A stretch of DNA of 64,000 nt from Diaporthe sp. PMI_573 (lineage: Eukaryota; Ascomycota; Sordariomycetes; Diaporthales; Diaporthaceae). The stretch covers positions 1,054,001 to 1,118,000 of the forward strand of contig JAJTUP010000013.1 in NCBI GenBank assembly GCA_021399435.1, written 5' to 3'. Below the pieces are notes generated by a model. It was not told the DNA's origin, did not search any database, and saw nothing but the letters and a program-made list of their open reading frames with translations. Of the stretch, positions 1-11,866 are shown piece after piece; position 1 is the first letter of the stretch, and the number at the start of each line of letters is the position of its first letter. Made by a program: the position numbers and the translations under genes.

Positions 1-105
1 GAGTGCTCCGAGCGCTGCAGCAACACGTGCCAGCTGTCGGCCGTCGCCGACAGCGACTACGGATACACCTGCAACATGACCCTGCCTGCCGCTGGTACCC
101 AGTAG
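1..105 (+). CDS. 3' end of a cysteine-containing protein (partial)
   Basis: Reading from base 1 there is an open frame of 34 codons closed by TAG. The fragment has four cysteines in its first ten residues or so (C-x3-C-x3-C pattern) and one more near the end, next to an N-x-T glycosylation sequon. The spacing suggests the C-terminal part of a secreted, disulfide-bonded protein. The 5' part lies outside the window, so no family can be named. The frame is the only open one at the edge and its codon use is GC-rich like the real genes here. The following kilobases are non-coding, which agrees with this being the gene's terminus. Confidence 0.55.
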   Translation, partial: ECSERCSNTCQLSAVADSDYGYTCNMTLPAAGTQ

Positions 106-3100
106 AATGGAGACAGGAGTGGTGTTTGGATTGCCCGTGTGACCTTTAAAAAGGATAAGTACGAAAATAATCATTAGCGAGCGAGGTTGGCTCGCGGTCC
201 GGTCGGGGCTGACAATTGCAAATGAAGACATTGTGTAGGGTTGGGATTATACTTTACTTATAGGGCCGTCAGCTTAATGCTTGCCGCAGATTTACACATG
301 ATATAATTTGTCGATGTTTGGACCTTATGATACTTTTGGTCAACTCATAAATTAAAGTAGTTCCAACACATCAAGCAGGAATTGGGTGCCTCGAAATGTT
401 GAAATTTCGAGCTCGTCCGTCGGTATCTGTGATCCCTGCGCGGTATGTATTCTATTACAAATATTTCCAATCAATCTCGCTCGCTCAAGTGGCTCATGAC
501 TGTGGAAGCGACAAATCGACCGGGGGCATACTACCATTGAAGCCTTGTAAAGTACTCGAGTGGCTTGTGTTTGTGTTTCATTTGTCATTCTCTACCTGCA
601 GTACACCTGCAGGATCGATAGCACGGGCAGACCTGCCTGGACTTTTTCAATTGCATGCACGCGACCGTTCTCTTTCTCATGAGATGTATCCAAAGTCATT
701 TTCAGTGGCCTTTTGCCAGTAGTGGCAGTAGAAGAGGTAGGAGCAAGCCCAATAATAATTACATGCTTCAATGAGATACGGTTGCCAGGGGCGTATAGAC
801 AATATAGTAAGGCTTGTTTTGCGAAGAGACGAAGGCATAACCGAGGTGTTTGGCTCTTCGTGCTTTCAGTTGCAAGATATTCCTGTCCCTTTGTCCGGCC
901 CCTATGCAAATCATTCTAATTTGGTGAATTTGGATGCGGCGCGGTCCCAACGACTGGCTCTCTAGATACTCACCAGCATTATCCTTACATATGGACGATG
1001 TTATTTCACCCAGGGAAGGATTGCCTGGAGGGTACCTAGGTATCACTGCTCATCGTGCACGGCTTTAGCCAGGATTGGAAATTGGGTCTGCGCACTTCTT
1101 GCATGTCCTCTGGGTTCTAGCGAGGTGAGACGATGGCCCATCTGATATTGAGCTGGCACACAACAGTACGAAGTATGGAAACAAACTGACCAGACCAAGA
1201 CATGAAGGCTATCCGCTAGTCGCAATCATGATATATTGGCAGGACTCTCAAGAATGCCTATTAACTCTAGGTGGTTTCGTTTTTAATCCGTGTACGTACG
1301 CTTCTTAAGCAGTATGTAGGCGGTCCCTTCATACAGTGGTAAACACTTAAACACCTATTAACTCTAGAGCTTGACTAGGCTCCGTAATACCCGTGGTCAC
1401 TTATCCGACGGGAATTCAGTGACAGGACCCGCCTGCTGACAGTCTGCCACCGTCACACCGAATCCACTTACCACGGTCATTAAGGTTCAGCCGCCTTTCC
1501 TGCACAACATGCTTACATGTCAACGGTTTAGCTTCCCATAGTCAATTATTTGCGGTTTATCTCCGCTTGTTGATGCCGAACTTTGGGGCGCCCTGTTAAG
1601 TAGACACATGCTGGGGGATAAGGGTTCTTCCGGGCACAACTAAAGCCTCTGGAAAGGAAATGGACAAGCAGCTCTTCTTTGACAGCCGGGGTGCAATGTA
1701 TTTTAGAGGAGATAGCTCTTTCAACTTGAGCAGATCCAATCGCGTCTCAGTCCTAGGTTTAGATCATTGGACTCAATATTGAAAGACCATACTAACGCAC
1801 GTGGGACAGTGGCTGCAGCAACCAAAAGTATCGTAGAAAGTTGCAAAGGTCAGCTGACGCCAGTCTCTTTGTTGCTGGGGCAGCTTTGACCGTATCTTCT
1901 TCGGGCACTACCCCGTATTGAAGATCAGAATTCACGCTGTAGCGTGGTGTCTAGTGCCTAGCCAGGAAGGACGGTCTCCAGCTCGGTGCACGAACGCGGG
2001 AGGTTATCTTGACGTAGCGCATCGCTAGGCAGAGGGCAGACCTCTTTTGAAGGCAGAGGGCAGACCTCTTTTGAGGGCAGAGGGCAGACCTCTTTTGACA
2101 GCAGCTTTATCAGGGCGCACAAGTCAACGTGCTGTTTGTTCTTCTGGTGAGACATGTGCGGCTGGGGTTCTGCGGCAATAGAGCTCTGAGACAGGCGAAT
2201 GGAGCACCCGCAGACTACCTAGCAGGTCGCAGCAGCAGGCCCGGGCGGCGGCTGTCAAGTTTCGTTTCCGGCGAGCTTGATTTACTAGCTGCGGGATCGC
2301 TCGTCTCGTGACGAGTCTTGCGACTCAGTGCTACGCCCAGTTCGGAGTGGCAGCTTGCAATTGGCAGGTCTGGTGGCAACTTGCAACTATCGCCGTCCAG
2401 AAATGTCGGCACTCGATGGCAACGAGAGGAGGGTCAAATCCACGATGCGCAATGGGCAGCCTCTTCTTGTCCATGTGGACCTGTGTGACTGCAAGGAGAT
2501 TCCAGCCCCGTCCGAACTCGGCAGAGCCCCAGATACCACCTTGTCACCGACAGATTGGAAGTGTGTGACTCGCGTGCCACAAATGCAAGCCTTCCCCGAC
2601 CAAGCAGTTGGCGGTGCAGATCGCCATGTCGCCGCGCAGGCACTGCAGGTACGGCTGGAGAAAAATTACAGAATTTGGACAATGGAAGCGATTCCCGTGG
2701 CTAGGTCACCCAGGCACGCAAGACCCAAGACGCAGGGTTCAGTGCCAAACCATCCTGCTCGGGTTGCCTGAAATGAACTGGGAAAGTTCGGCCCACAGGA
2801 TGGATGATTCTCGTTCTCTCTCCTCACACCACCCTTTCCCTTCGCCACTGTAGATGAGACGGGCATTGGGCTGGCACGACTGGCACGACTGGCAACGGGT
2901 GGCTGGAAACGCTGGACTAGGGAACGAGAGCCGAACGGCCACTGATACGCCACATGTTACCTTGCAGGCCCCCCCTGGGCATCAACAGCCGACTTTCCCA
3001 GGATGAGAAGCAGGGGACAGGAGCCAGTGTCGTCACTGGGCAGCGGGAATGGCTGCTAAGGTATTTTGGCGACAATTTCGCGACGGTTGAAGGAGCCAAA

Positions 3101-4205
3101 AAAGCGGGGGAAAGGCAGATCGATGACAGGAAAATGGTCGTCAAGCGTCTCGGCGCGCAAGATTCGGCGGCACTTGGCCGGTCACGCCAAGCCACAGTGG
3201 ACGGGGTGCGCGGTGCCTGTGTGTGTTGCATGGACCAGGGTTGCATGGGGCTGGGCTGGGCTGGGCTGACTGGAGATGACTGCATACATGGCTTCTCGTC
3301 GTCGGGTTGAGACAGAGAGAGGACCCCTTCTCAGACAAGCAGCGATGCAGCGCATGGCCATATGCGGCTCCGGGGATCAGCCCGGCACGGCCACATGACC
3401 ACGGAATCCTTTGACGCTTGCGACATTGCCATTGGGGGGGATCGCTGGCTGGCTGGTCGATAGGCTGACTGGTAGTTGTTGGTGGCTGCGGTCTTTTTGT
3501 TTGTTGGTTTCGGCCTTTCCCAGAGGCAGGCTCGAGGGGGCAGCTTGCGTCTTGCGGGCTGCGTGTTGCATGTTGCAGCTTACAGCTTGGGCAGCTTGGG
3601 CAGCTTGGACTCTTGCTGGCCTGGTTCGTGGTCATTGGCGGTCTCCTGCAGTGCCCAAGCGGCTTGGCCTCGCGGCCCCGTGAGGGCTAGCTCCAAGGCA
3701 GAGCTGGCACCGCGGGTGCTCAATGGCGTTGGGGCGAACCGGTCCCTTGTCTGTGCCCCACCTCCGCGCCGTCGAGGGCGGCCGCCATTGGCGAAGATGG
3801 TCGACTGATTCGGTTCCCCAGATGGGCCCCGGATGGGGAGGCAATCAACGCGGAGAGAAGGGTGGAGAGACTGGAGAGAATGGGCGACTTGCTTGGTGGG
3901 GAAGGTTAGAACTTGGTGTGTGGTGGAGGCCTTGCAGGGATGGTGGCTCTTGCTGGGCCTGCCTCTGCTGCAACCGGCCATCGAGCGTCGTACCCAGCTA
4001 CACAGTACTGTGTTGCTGCTACACAGTGCACAGCACTCCGTGCTTCCTGGTGTGCTGCTATACGTGCCGTGATGTACCGTTGTATTGTCGATATGGTCCC
4101 TCCCAGCAGGCTCCCAGCAGGATCCTCGACTGGCCTTGGGAACGAATTAAATTCACTCGCACCATCCCATCCTGATCGACGGGCTGAGAGACGGGCTGTC
4201 GACAG
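106..4205. other. gene-free stretch with low-complexity DNA
   Basis: I see no convincing gene in this 4.1 kb. Open frames are short and overlap on both strands, with no recognisable motif or consistent splice structure. It contains a 24-bp triple repeat (listed separately). Around 2,875-2,900 'ggcacgact' is repeated, around 3,246-3,270 'gggct' is repeated, and near 3,590-3,610 'gcagcttgg' is repeated. The last few hundred bases are the promoter of the sugar transporter. Confidence 0.5.
2028..2099. repeat. tandem repeat, 3 x 24 bp
   Basis: Three head-to-tail copies of a 24-bp unit that begins ggcagagggcagacc. They are identical except for the last base of each unit. The flanks are single copy and no spacer separates the units, so this is a minisatellite. 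24 is a multiple of three, so the reverse strand reads as a repeated octapeptide, but no gene supports that reading. Confidence 0.85.
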
Positions 4206-4213
4206 TATATAAA
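4206..4213 (+). promoter_or_regulatory. TATA box of the sugar transporter gene
   Basis: TATATAAA lies about 330 bp before the transporter ATG. It is followed by a pyrimidine-rich stretch (ccccc, ttcttcc, ctcctcctcc), typical of highly expressed fungal promoters. It implies a 5' leader of roughly 300 nt. Confidence 0.5.
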
Positions 4214-4539
4214 CTCGTCTGCCCACTTTTCCCCCTTCTTCCTTGCCAGCAGCTCCTCCTCCGCCGTCTGACCTGTAAGTCGCATTTCCCGTTGTGGGAC
4301 AGATACTTTTCGACCTTGCGACGAGTACCATCCACTCCAGCACACCAAGCCTGGCGTTTTTCTTACATCAAATCAAGCCTTCTTCCCAAGCTTGACCCGA
4401 CCCGCCTTGACCAAGCCCGCCCGACGGCACTTTAGGGGCTTGAGTGAGCTTGGCCTGGTTTAAGCTTCCTTGCCGAACGCCCCCAACCTTATTATACGCC
4501 CCCAAATTTCTCTTGGGATCCTCCAAACAATTACCCAAC

Positions 4540-6784
4540 ATGGCGGAGAAGAAGGGTGAACTGTAAGCCAGGCTCCACGTGGCACTGCCGAGCTGACATG
4601 CAGACTGTCTCTTCTTGTCTGACTAACACGGCGAACCATCAGCTACGCCGAGCCTGGCGCCCACGAGCTCGAGCGCGGCGCATCGGCCGGCGCAGTCGAC
4701 ATCAACAGGAACATCGAGGCCAAGATCTCCAACCCTCTGGCCGGCATCCCCAAGCGCCAACTGGTGCGCAATGTTGAGACCTTTGCCCACGAGAAGGGTC
4801 TGGCCGACCACATCCCCATCCTGCGCAAGGGCGCCCTCGTCGCCCAGCTTGGCGTCGCCACCTCGCTCACCCGTGAGGACTACGACTCCATCCGCGGCGA
4901 CGATGCCCTCACCGAGGACGAGAAGCTCGCCCTCGAGAACGAGGTCAAGCACAAGTGGCGCCTGCCCTGGAGACTCTGGCTCACCGTCATCACCTGCTCC
5001 ATTGGCGCCGCCGTCCAGGGTTGGGACCAGACCGGTTCCAACGGTGCCAACCTGTTCTTCCCCAAGGTCTACGGCATCGGCTCCAAGAGTGTGCACGACA
5101 CCCTGCTCGTCGGTCTCGTCAACGCTGGGCCCTACATTGGTAGTGCTGTCATCGGCTGCTGGCTCACTGATCCGTAAGTCTTCAGGGTCCTCCCCCCCCC
5201 CAACCACCCACCCACCAGAACTTTGCAACGGTGCCAAAGAAATCAATACAAAAGAGCATGACTGACTGTCTCTTAAGCGTCAACAACTTCCTCGGCCGTC
5301 GAGGTGTCATCTTTGTTTCTGCGAACTTCTGTCTGTGGCCTGTCATCGGATCTGCCTTCTGCCACGCCTGGCCCGAGCAGCTGGCCTGCCGTCTGCTGAT
5401 GGGCATTGGCATGGGTATCAAGGCATCTACGGGTAAGATTCACAAATTCCCCAGAAGCACGTATTACCTAGCACCTTTCGAGTCCTAACCCTCCGCGCGT
5501 TGTAGTTCCTGTGTACGCCGCCGAGAACTCGCCTGCTCCCGTCCGTGGTGCCCTGGTCATGACTTGGCAACTCTGGACGGCGTTTGGCATCTTCTTCGGA
5601 ACCGTCATCAACCTCGCCGTCTACAACATGAGGGACCAGTGGCGCTACATGCTTGGAGCACCTTTCATCCCAGCCGTGCCACTGCTGTGCCTGATCTACC
5701 TTTGCCCGGAGTCGCCCCGTTGGCTGATCAAGAAGAACCGCTACCTAAAGGCGTGGGACTCGTTGGTCAGACTGCGCAATAACGAGATTCAAGTCGCCCG
5801 CGACCTGTACCTCATCCACTCGGCTCTCGAGCTCGAGGCGCACGTCATCGCCAAGAGCACCTACGTTGTTCGCTTCTTCGAGCTCTTCACCATCCCCCGT
5901 GTGAGGCGTGCGACTCTGGCCGCCTTCACCGTCATGATTGCCCAGCAGATGTGCGGTATCAACATCATCGCCTTCTACTCTTCCACCGTCTTCGAGGAAG
6001 CAGGTGCCAGCCAGTACCAGGCCCTGACGTTCTCGCTCATCTTCGGTGCTGTCAACTTCGTGTTCGCCTTCCCTGCCCTCAAGACGATCGACACCTTTGG
6101 CCGCCGCTCGCTCCTGCTCTTCACCTTCCCCCAGATGACTTGGACCCTGCTGGCCGCCGGTCTCTGCACCCTCGTTCCGAGCAACAGCGTGCGTACCGGT
6201 CTGGTCGCCCTGTTCGTCTATCTCTTCGCTGCCTTCTACTCGCCCGGTGAGGGTCCCGTGCCCTTCACCTACTCCGCCGAGGTCTTCCCGCTGTCGCATC
6301 GCGAGGTCGGTATGAGTTTCGCGGTTGCAACCTGCTTGTTCTGGGCCGCCATCCTTAGTATCAGCTTCCCATTCTTGCTGGCTAGCACCGGTACCGTGGG
6401 AGCCTTTGGCTTCTACGCCGGCCTCAACGCCGTCGCCTTTGTCATGATCTTCTTCTGGGTGCCAGGTTTGTTCACCCCCTTCCCAGTAATTGTTGTCCCG
6501 ATTTTGTCACTAACGCACATGTCCGTCCCATCACAGAGACGAAGCAAAAGACCCTCGAGGAACTCGACTACGTCTTCGCCGTGCCCACCAGCAAGTTCGC
6601 CAAGTACCAGCTCACTCAGGCCGCGCCTTGGTGGGTCAAGCGTTACGTCCTCTTCCAGAAGAGCGCCACGCTCCAACCTCTGTACCAGGAAGAGCGCCGC
6701 CACCACGCTGAGGACTCGGAGGAGCGAATCCAGGAGAAGTCGGCCGAGGCCTCCGATCCTCCCAGCCCTCACCACCTGGAGTAG
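4540..6784 (+). CDS. MFS sugar transporter with long N-terminal extension
   Basis: Five exons (4540-4562, 4643-5173, 5278-5432, 5506-6465, 6537-6784) encode 638 residues. All introns are GT-AG and in phase. The protein is a major facilitator superfamily sugar porter of the plasma membrane. A charged cytosolic N-terminus of about 105 residues precedes the first membrane span ([12 protein letters not shown]). PESPRWL, the conserved sugar-porter motif after helix 6, is near residue 300, and [16 protein letters not shown] near 490 is the helix 10-11 signature. The C-terminal tail is acidic and hydrophilic. The usual family length is 500-550, so the N-terminal extension is notable. ATG 4540 is chosen because it opens the frame after a TATA box and CT-rich leader. 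Substrate unknown; a hexose or polyol is the natural guess. Confidence 0.88.
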
Positions 6785-7294
6785 GTATGTGGGGCTTGCC
6801 CACGAGATGCTGCTTTGAAACGAATATATATCCGTTGCTTGCTCTCTATAGAGCTCAATATGCTGGATATCGTCGCAGGATAACTTGTTTTCTTGTGCGT
6901 TTTGCGGGATATACGTCTACATGAGTCGGACTAAACCGAATACCCTCTTACTGATGAGAGACAAATCATCTACACGGAGCATATCACGTCCCTAGATTCG
7001 ACCAACTTAGATATTAATGGATCACTTTCTGCCGAACTATGTACATTGGCGCCAGCCTCTCTCGTTGTGACAATGCAAGTGACCGCCCAGCCTGTGGCGC
7101 GCCAGCCATCATGATTATAAAAAGGTACAAAGTTATCACTGCTCCTGCAGAATTCTCTTGTTTCCAGGGGTATCTCTGTTTATTTTCCAACTCTTTTCAA
7201 CCGGGCCACAGTCGGGCGGTACTGCTGTGCTGCTTACATTTTCCAATTACTCCTAGTACAGAGAGAGTGTGAGCGGGGAGAGATACACACACGA
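6785..7294. other. convergent intergenic region
   Basis: Short space between two converging genes. It holds their 3' regions; nothing else recognisable. Confidence 0.5.
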
Positions 7295-8766
7295 TCACAA
7301 AGAGAACCAGCTCAGGCAGCCCTTGTACAGTTCTTGCTTGTACTCGTACAGCTTGACGCTGAGGAACTGCGTCGCGAACGCGGTGATGGTGAAGACGAAG
7401 TCGATCTCCTCGCTGAGGCCGTTGTCGCACGTCTCGGTCGAGTTGGGATAGGTCACCCCGCCGGTGGCGTTGTGGTACTGCGTGGCGGTCGCGGTGGTGA
7501 TGAATGGGAATGAGGGCTCGGCGGTGACACCGGTGCTGAGGTCCAGCAGGCCGTCGAACAGTTCGCAGGCGAACTCGACGGTGAAGTCGATGAACGGTTT
7601 CAGCGTGAGCTGAGCCTTCTCGGTTGTGTTGTACGTCGCGTGCTTTTCCTTGGTCCAGCCGTACGACGTGCTCTGGCCCCAGTTCACCATGTCCAGGTGG
7701 ATGCTGCCGTTGGGCATCGCCGAAGTAAAGTCCACCGTCACAGCTCCGCCCACCGTCGCGGTCACCTCGCCTCCGATGCTCACGCTCGCCGAGGGCCCCA
7801 GGCTCAGGATCCCCGGGATATCGATCATGGAATACGATAGCCCCACCGGCGACCAGGACCACGACTGGTCGTACACGCCGTCTATCTCGATCGTCACATT
7901 GGCATGGTGGTACATTGACTTGTCGACGTCGATGGTGAATTCGGTCACACCCTTGAAGAGCTCCCACTTCACGTGGCCCGCGTACGTCACCGAGTTGTTG
8001 ACCTCGGCCTGGTTGAGCTGGATCTTGACGTATGAGGTATCCACGATCGTCTGGTCCTCCGGCAGCGCCCAGTCGTACGCGATCGTCAGGCCCTCTTTGT
8101 TAAGCGAGATGCCGCGCTTATCAACCGGGCTCGTTGCCGTCGCCACGCTGTTGAAGTTGATCTCGGTCGAGTCTGAGGGTGAGAGTTAGTCGTAACTTCG
8201 TGGTGGCTATTTCATTGTGTGATGGTCCTACCAGCGGTGCTGTAGACATCGCTCTTCTCCGCCTTCGCAATGATGGTCAGGTTTGACTCAAACGATGCCA
8301 GCGTATCCGTGTCGGCCACGAAGAAGGATCGTTCCAGCTCAGCGTCACAGTCTCCCTGGTGGTTTGTCACCATTACAAAGCTGTCGTCGAGCCCGGTCCA
8401 ATCCTCGAGAGCCTCATCGAAGGCCTCCTTATCACTGAAGGTGACAGCCACCCTCGACTGGCCCATGCAATCCACGGCCGTAATATCGTCGATATCCTCG
8501 AGTATCACCGCAGGGTGTTGCATAAGCAGGTTCACAGAGACGAGACTGGCCTCATCGGGGGTCTTCCAGGCTAGGTTCAGGTTTTTGCTCGGAACAATAT
8601 TACGTCCCACCCCGAATGCCTTGCGATTCGCATTGGGGACTGGGATGAGCTGCAGCTTCGACGGCTGTTCTGTTGCGTCGTCGGATCGGCGCGGGAGGGC
8701 CGAGTTGAAGGGGGCAGCGTAAGAGATGCTCGCGACGAGGGACGCGAGTCCAAGGGAAAACTTCAT
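7295..8766 (-). CDS. secreted DUF7029/DUF7223-like protein
   Basis: Two exons (8232-8766, 7295-8172; donor GTAGGA, acceptor CTCAG) encode 470 residues. The first 18 or so residues are a signal peptide (hydrophobic core then AAP). The N-terminal half contains a segment on 'LMQHPAVILEDIDD' and 'VTFSDKEAFDEALEDW', which resembles DUF7029 of fungal surface proteins. The C-terminal half contains beta-rich repeats such as 'PGILSLGPSASVSIGG', reminiscent of DUF7223. Several N-x-S/T sequons and few cysteines fit a secreted glycoprotein. No catalytic motif is visible and no function is known to me for the family. The family assignment is from memory of sequence style and is moderate; gene structure is firmer. 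An in-frame upstream reading to 9027 exists, but the signal peptide favours the ATG at 8766. Confidence 0.7.
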
Positions 8767-11700
8767 TTTCACCGTTCTATGAAGCAAGATACACCTGGGT
8801 ATTTCAAAAATGACAGACTGGGGTCGGAGAGTTTGAAGGGAGTGAAATTCGCTGAAATGAATGTGCAACGCTCGACAACAGCGACTGAGAAGTATAAAAA
8901 AGAGTGACTGAGCTGGTGTAAAGGAATGAACACCAAGCTCGACAATACCGGAAGAAGGTAATGATGATAACGATCGATTTCCAAACCAAGACCATCCCGG
9001 CCCTGAGGAATCCGGGGCGACATTCACTATATACCTTCCATATCTACCTCACTACGGTATTAAGACCTGTCAGATCCCCCCGGGGGGGTGCAAGGGATCG
9101 TCACCACACCCGCATGCAGGCAAGAAGATCATTAACGGGGACGCGAGCCCCCTGATCCCAGCAGGCTTAACCCCGTCGGTCCTTTCCCGTGGGATTCGAC
9201 CGCGACCTGAGTCGTGCACATGCCCTGAAAGCTCACTCGCCCGAGCGTTCGGAGGACCGGTCCACTGACGGCCCAGTGAGGTCTCAGCACGCCGCCAAGG
9301 GTTTAGATGAGCCTCGGCAGGGCATCCAATAATAATCAAGCTTCGCTTTTTGACACACTCGAACGGCCGCCCCACACGCCCGGCATGAGAGCCCCCTTTC
9401 AGCTGAACCGGTGGCCTCTCCAATTGACCGGTTGTCGAATTACGCAATGTGAAGCCGGAAAAAAGGTGGTGAGGTCGATTCCGCGGGCACATGGATTAAT
9501 TGAGGCAGGTGTTTTTGCCACAGCGAGGGCATGAGGGGTCAGGTCCAGAGAATGGCCACTGCCAGCTGGCAATCGCGCGTTCTCACAGGGTACATATGCT
9601 CATGGTGAAGGGTAGACTAGGCTGTCAATTCATCGCGCATGAAGTACACATATTAGACTGTCGTATTCGAATCGGTCGACTCAGACTTAACCTCGATGCT
9701 ACGGCAAAACATCCTTTTGAGTCTCACAGTAGTTCTTGCACACATTGTTCGGTATGTGGGCAAAATTGGCCGGCACGGGTTGCATGTGGGTGTAAGAGAT
9801 TGTAGGATTGATATGGATGGTTACATCTGGGAGATCAAGAGCACGGGTTGCACCAACACAATTTGGGAATCAGACGGCTGTGGCTCTGTCAACGCAAGCA
9901 TCTGCAGCAACCGGGAACCGCGAAAGATATTGTGGCCCTCGTATCTCGCGGTTCGGCTGAAGCCGAATCAATCGCCGAGTTCAGATTTTGACACTGCCTT
10001 TGTCCTCGTCGAGAACCGGGTTTTGCTCAGGGGACGCCCAGCCCTCCTGATGACAGCAGCATGCTTAGGTTACATCCGACACAATTCTGCTGGGGGCTGG
10101 GGACTGATATATCGACTGCCCTACGGGGAGGCGCATCCATCAGGAGGTGATCCGAGAGACGTCCCGCCAGGGAAATGAGCCAGGGTGCAATGCTGTGGTA
10201 ATCCGGTAGGGGAGACTTCTTGGCGTGAGGCGCAGACTGGCTGACCCGGTAGAACTGAAGCGGGTGGATGGTATCAGCTGAGAGTCGTGGACCAAGTTAG
10301 GTTCGATCATGGATGTTGCAAAATCAGTCTATCGAGCCTCAACTTCTCTCTGAAGGCCCGAGCTTGTCGTTTCCGAGAGCTCGCGGCCGTGAGCCCGGGA
10401 TATCCCGACCTGACTCAAGGCCTAGTCCTTTCATACCCCGGGCTGTGGACGACGAGACCCCCCAAGCACGTGGGCACGTGAATCACTGCATTTGGCAGTC
10501 AAGGCCGGTACCGAGGAAACGGATACCCTGGAATACGACGATGTTCAGGAATAGAGTCGCAATTGCAACTTACAGAGTGCTTCCCTATGCTTTGCCTAGA
10601 CCAACGTGGATGCGGCGTGAGGAGGAACGAGAGAGTTTCAGTGTGGAAAACGAGTGTCTCAAAGTTGGGGCACAATGAACGACTGATTATTGATTGCAGT
10701 AGACAAGATTGTACCTATGGAATCATTTTGGGTCACGTTATTCTCACCGGATTCTTCAGACTCCTTTCGCCTCTGGTGCCAATTATGAATTTGAAGCGTC
10801 GCAACAGACCCTCTCAGGGCAGGGCAAGGAACCCCAAGTGGAGCCCACATCTGATTTAGCGTCTGGGAACGTTCCACAATTCAATGCTCAGGGCCGAGTG
10901 TGGAGTAGAGACGCCAAAGAGCAGGTGAAGTTTGCCTACAGTTCACTTCCTCCTCGTATGTCCAATACCACAGTAGAGATGTATCTGACGCGATGGAAAT
11001 GAAAGCTGTCACCGGGCTCCTGCAAGCTCGACCCTGTCAGCTCACCGTGTCAGTATGTCCTGGGTGGAGATGACGTGAATCGTACAGCACGGCCCGGAGC
11101 GGATCCCCGCGCACTCTAGATAAGAATGACAGATCGATCATCTAAGAGACGGACCCAGGTTTCACAGCTAATAGCTTGGTAGAATACGTGAATGAATAGA
11201 GAGCATGGTCAACCAGTTGTGCAAGTAAACAATGCGCATCAATGCAGGTTCGTGAGTTATGTACTATGATGAATTAGCCATGATTGTTGTTTTTAGTAAA
11301 ATACGTATAAAGGTACATTGGTGGGCCTAATCCCAAACAGATCGTGGCACTTGTCAATTGCATGTTCCTTGGGCGGTGACGGCGAGTGTGAAAGATTAGA
11401 GGCGTCAGGAGTCCTATTTAAACACACGAATGGCAGACGGATTCGAGATGCTAAATGTAGGAGTCTGATCTCCTGCGTGTACCTATTCCTTTTCTTAGCT
11501 ACGTTTCCTTCTGGCACCTGGCACGAGACAAATTCCTATCTAAATTTATTGATATCATAGAGCATATTCGTGACCCAATCGCCACAATTTTCTGCCCAAG
11601 ATTGCTTTATCATCCATTTCCACGTGATAGAGGCCACTGCTGTCTCCTGGATTGTGGGTGCCGGAATTATTTGAACACACATTGAGAACAACAAGCGGTT

Positions 11701-11866
11701 ATGTAGTCACCCATGCCTCACAAGTGCTGGCAATTTATCCAAATTATCGTTCATTTAGAATCTCATATTATAGAGATACAACGCCGGCAACAGCGACGGC
11801 AGCACCACAAAAACATATGGACTGAGACCAAATGATGGCATCGAGACGTGAATCTCTTCAATGTCG
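8767..11866. other. gene-free stretch
   Basis: No supportable gene in 3.1 kb. The longest frame (9696-10178, +) starts with a hydrophobic stretch and has a few cysteines but no family resemblance or support, so it is not called. From 11,150 the DNA becomes AT-rich toward the decayed HET gene. Confidence 0.45.

Noticed and set aside
2028..2099. CRISPR-like array
   Set aside because: Units are contiguous with no spacers, and the organism is a eukaryote.
9696..10178. 160-codon forward frame starting with a hydrophobic stretch and containing cysteines (effector-like)
   Set aside because: No clear signal cleavage site, no motif, poor tail composition and no splice support; likely chance.
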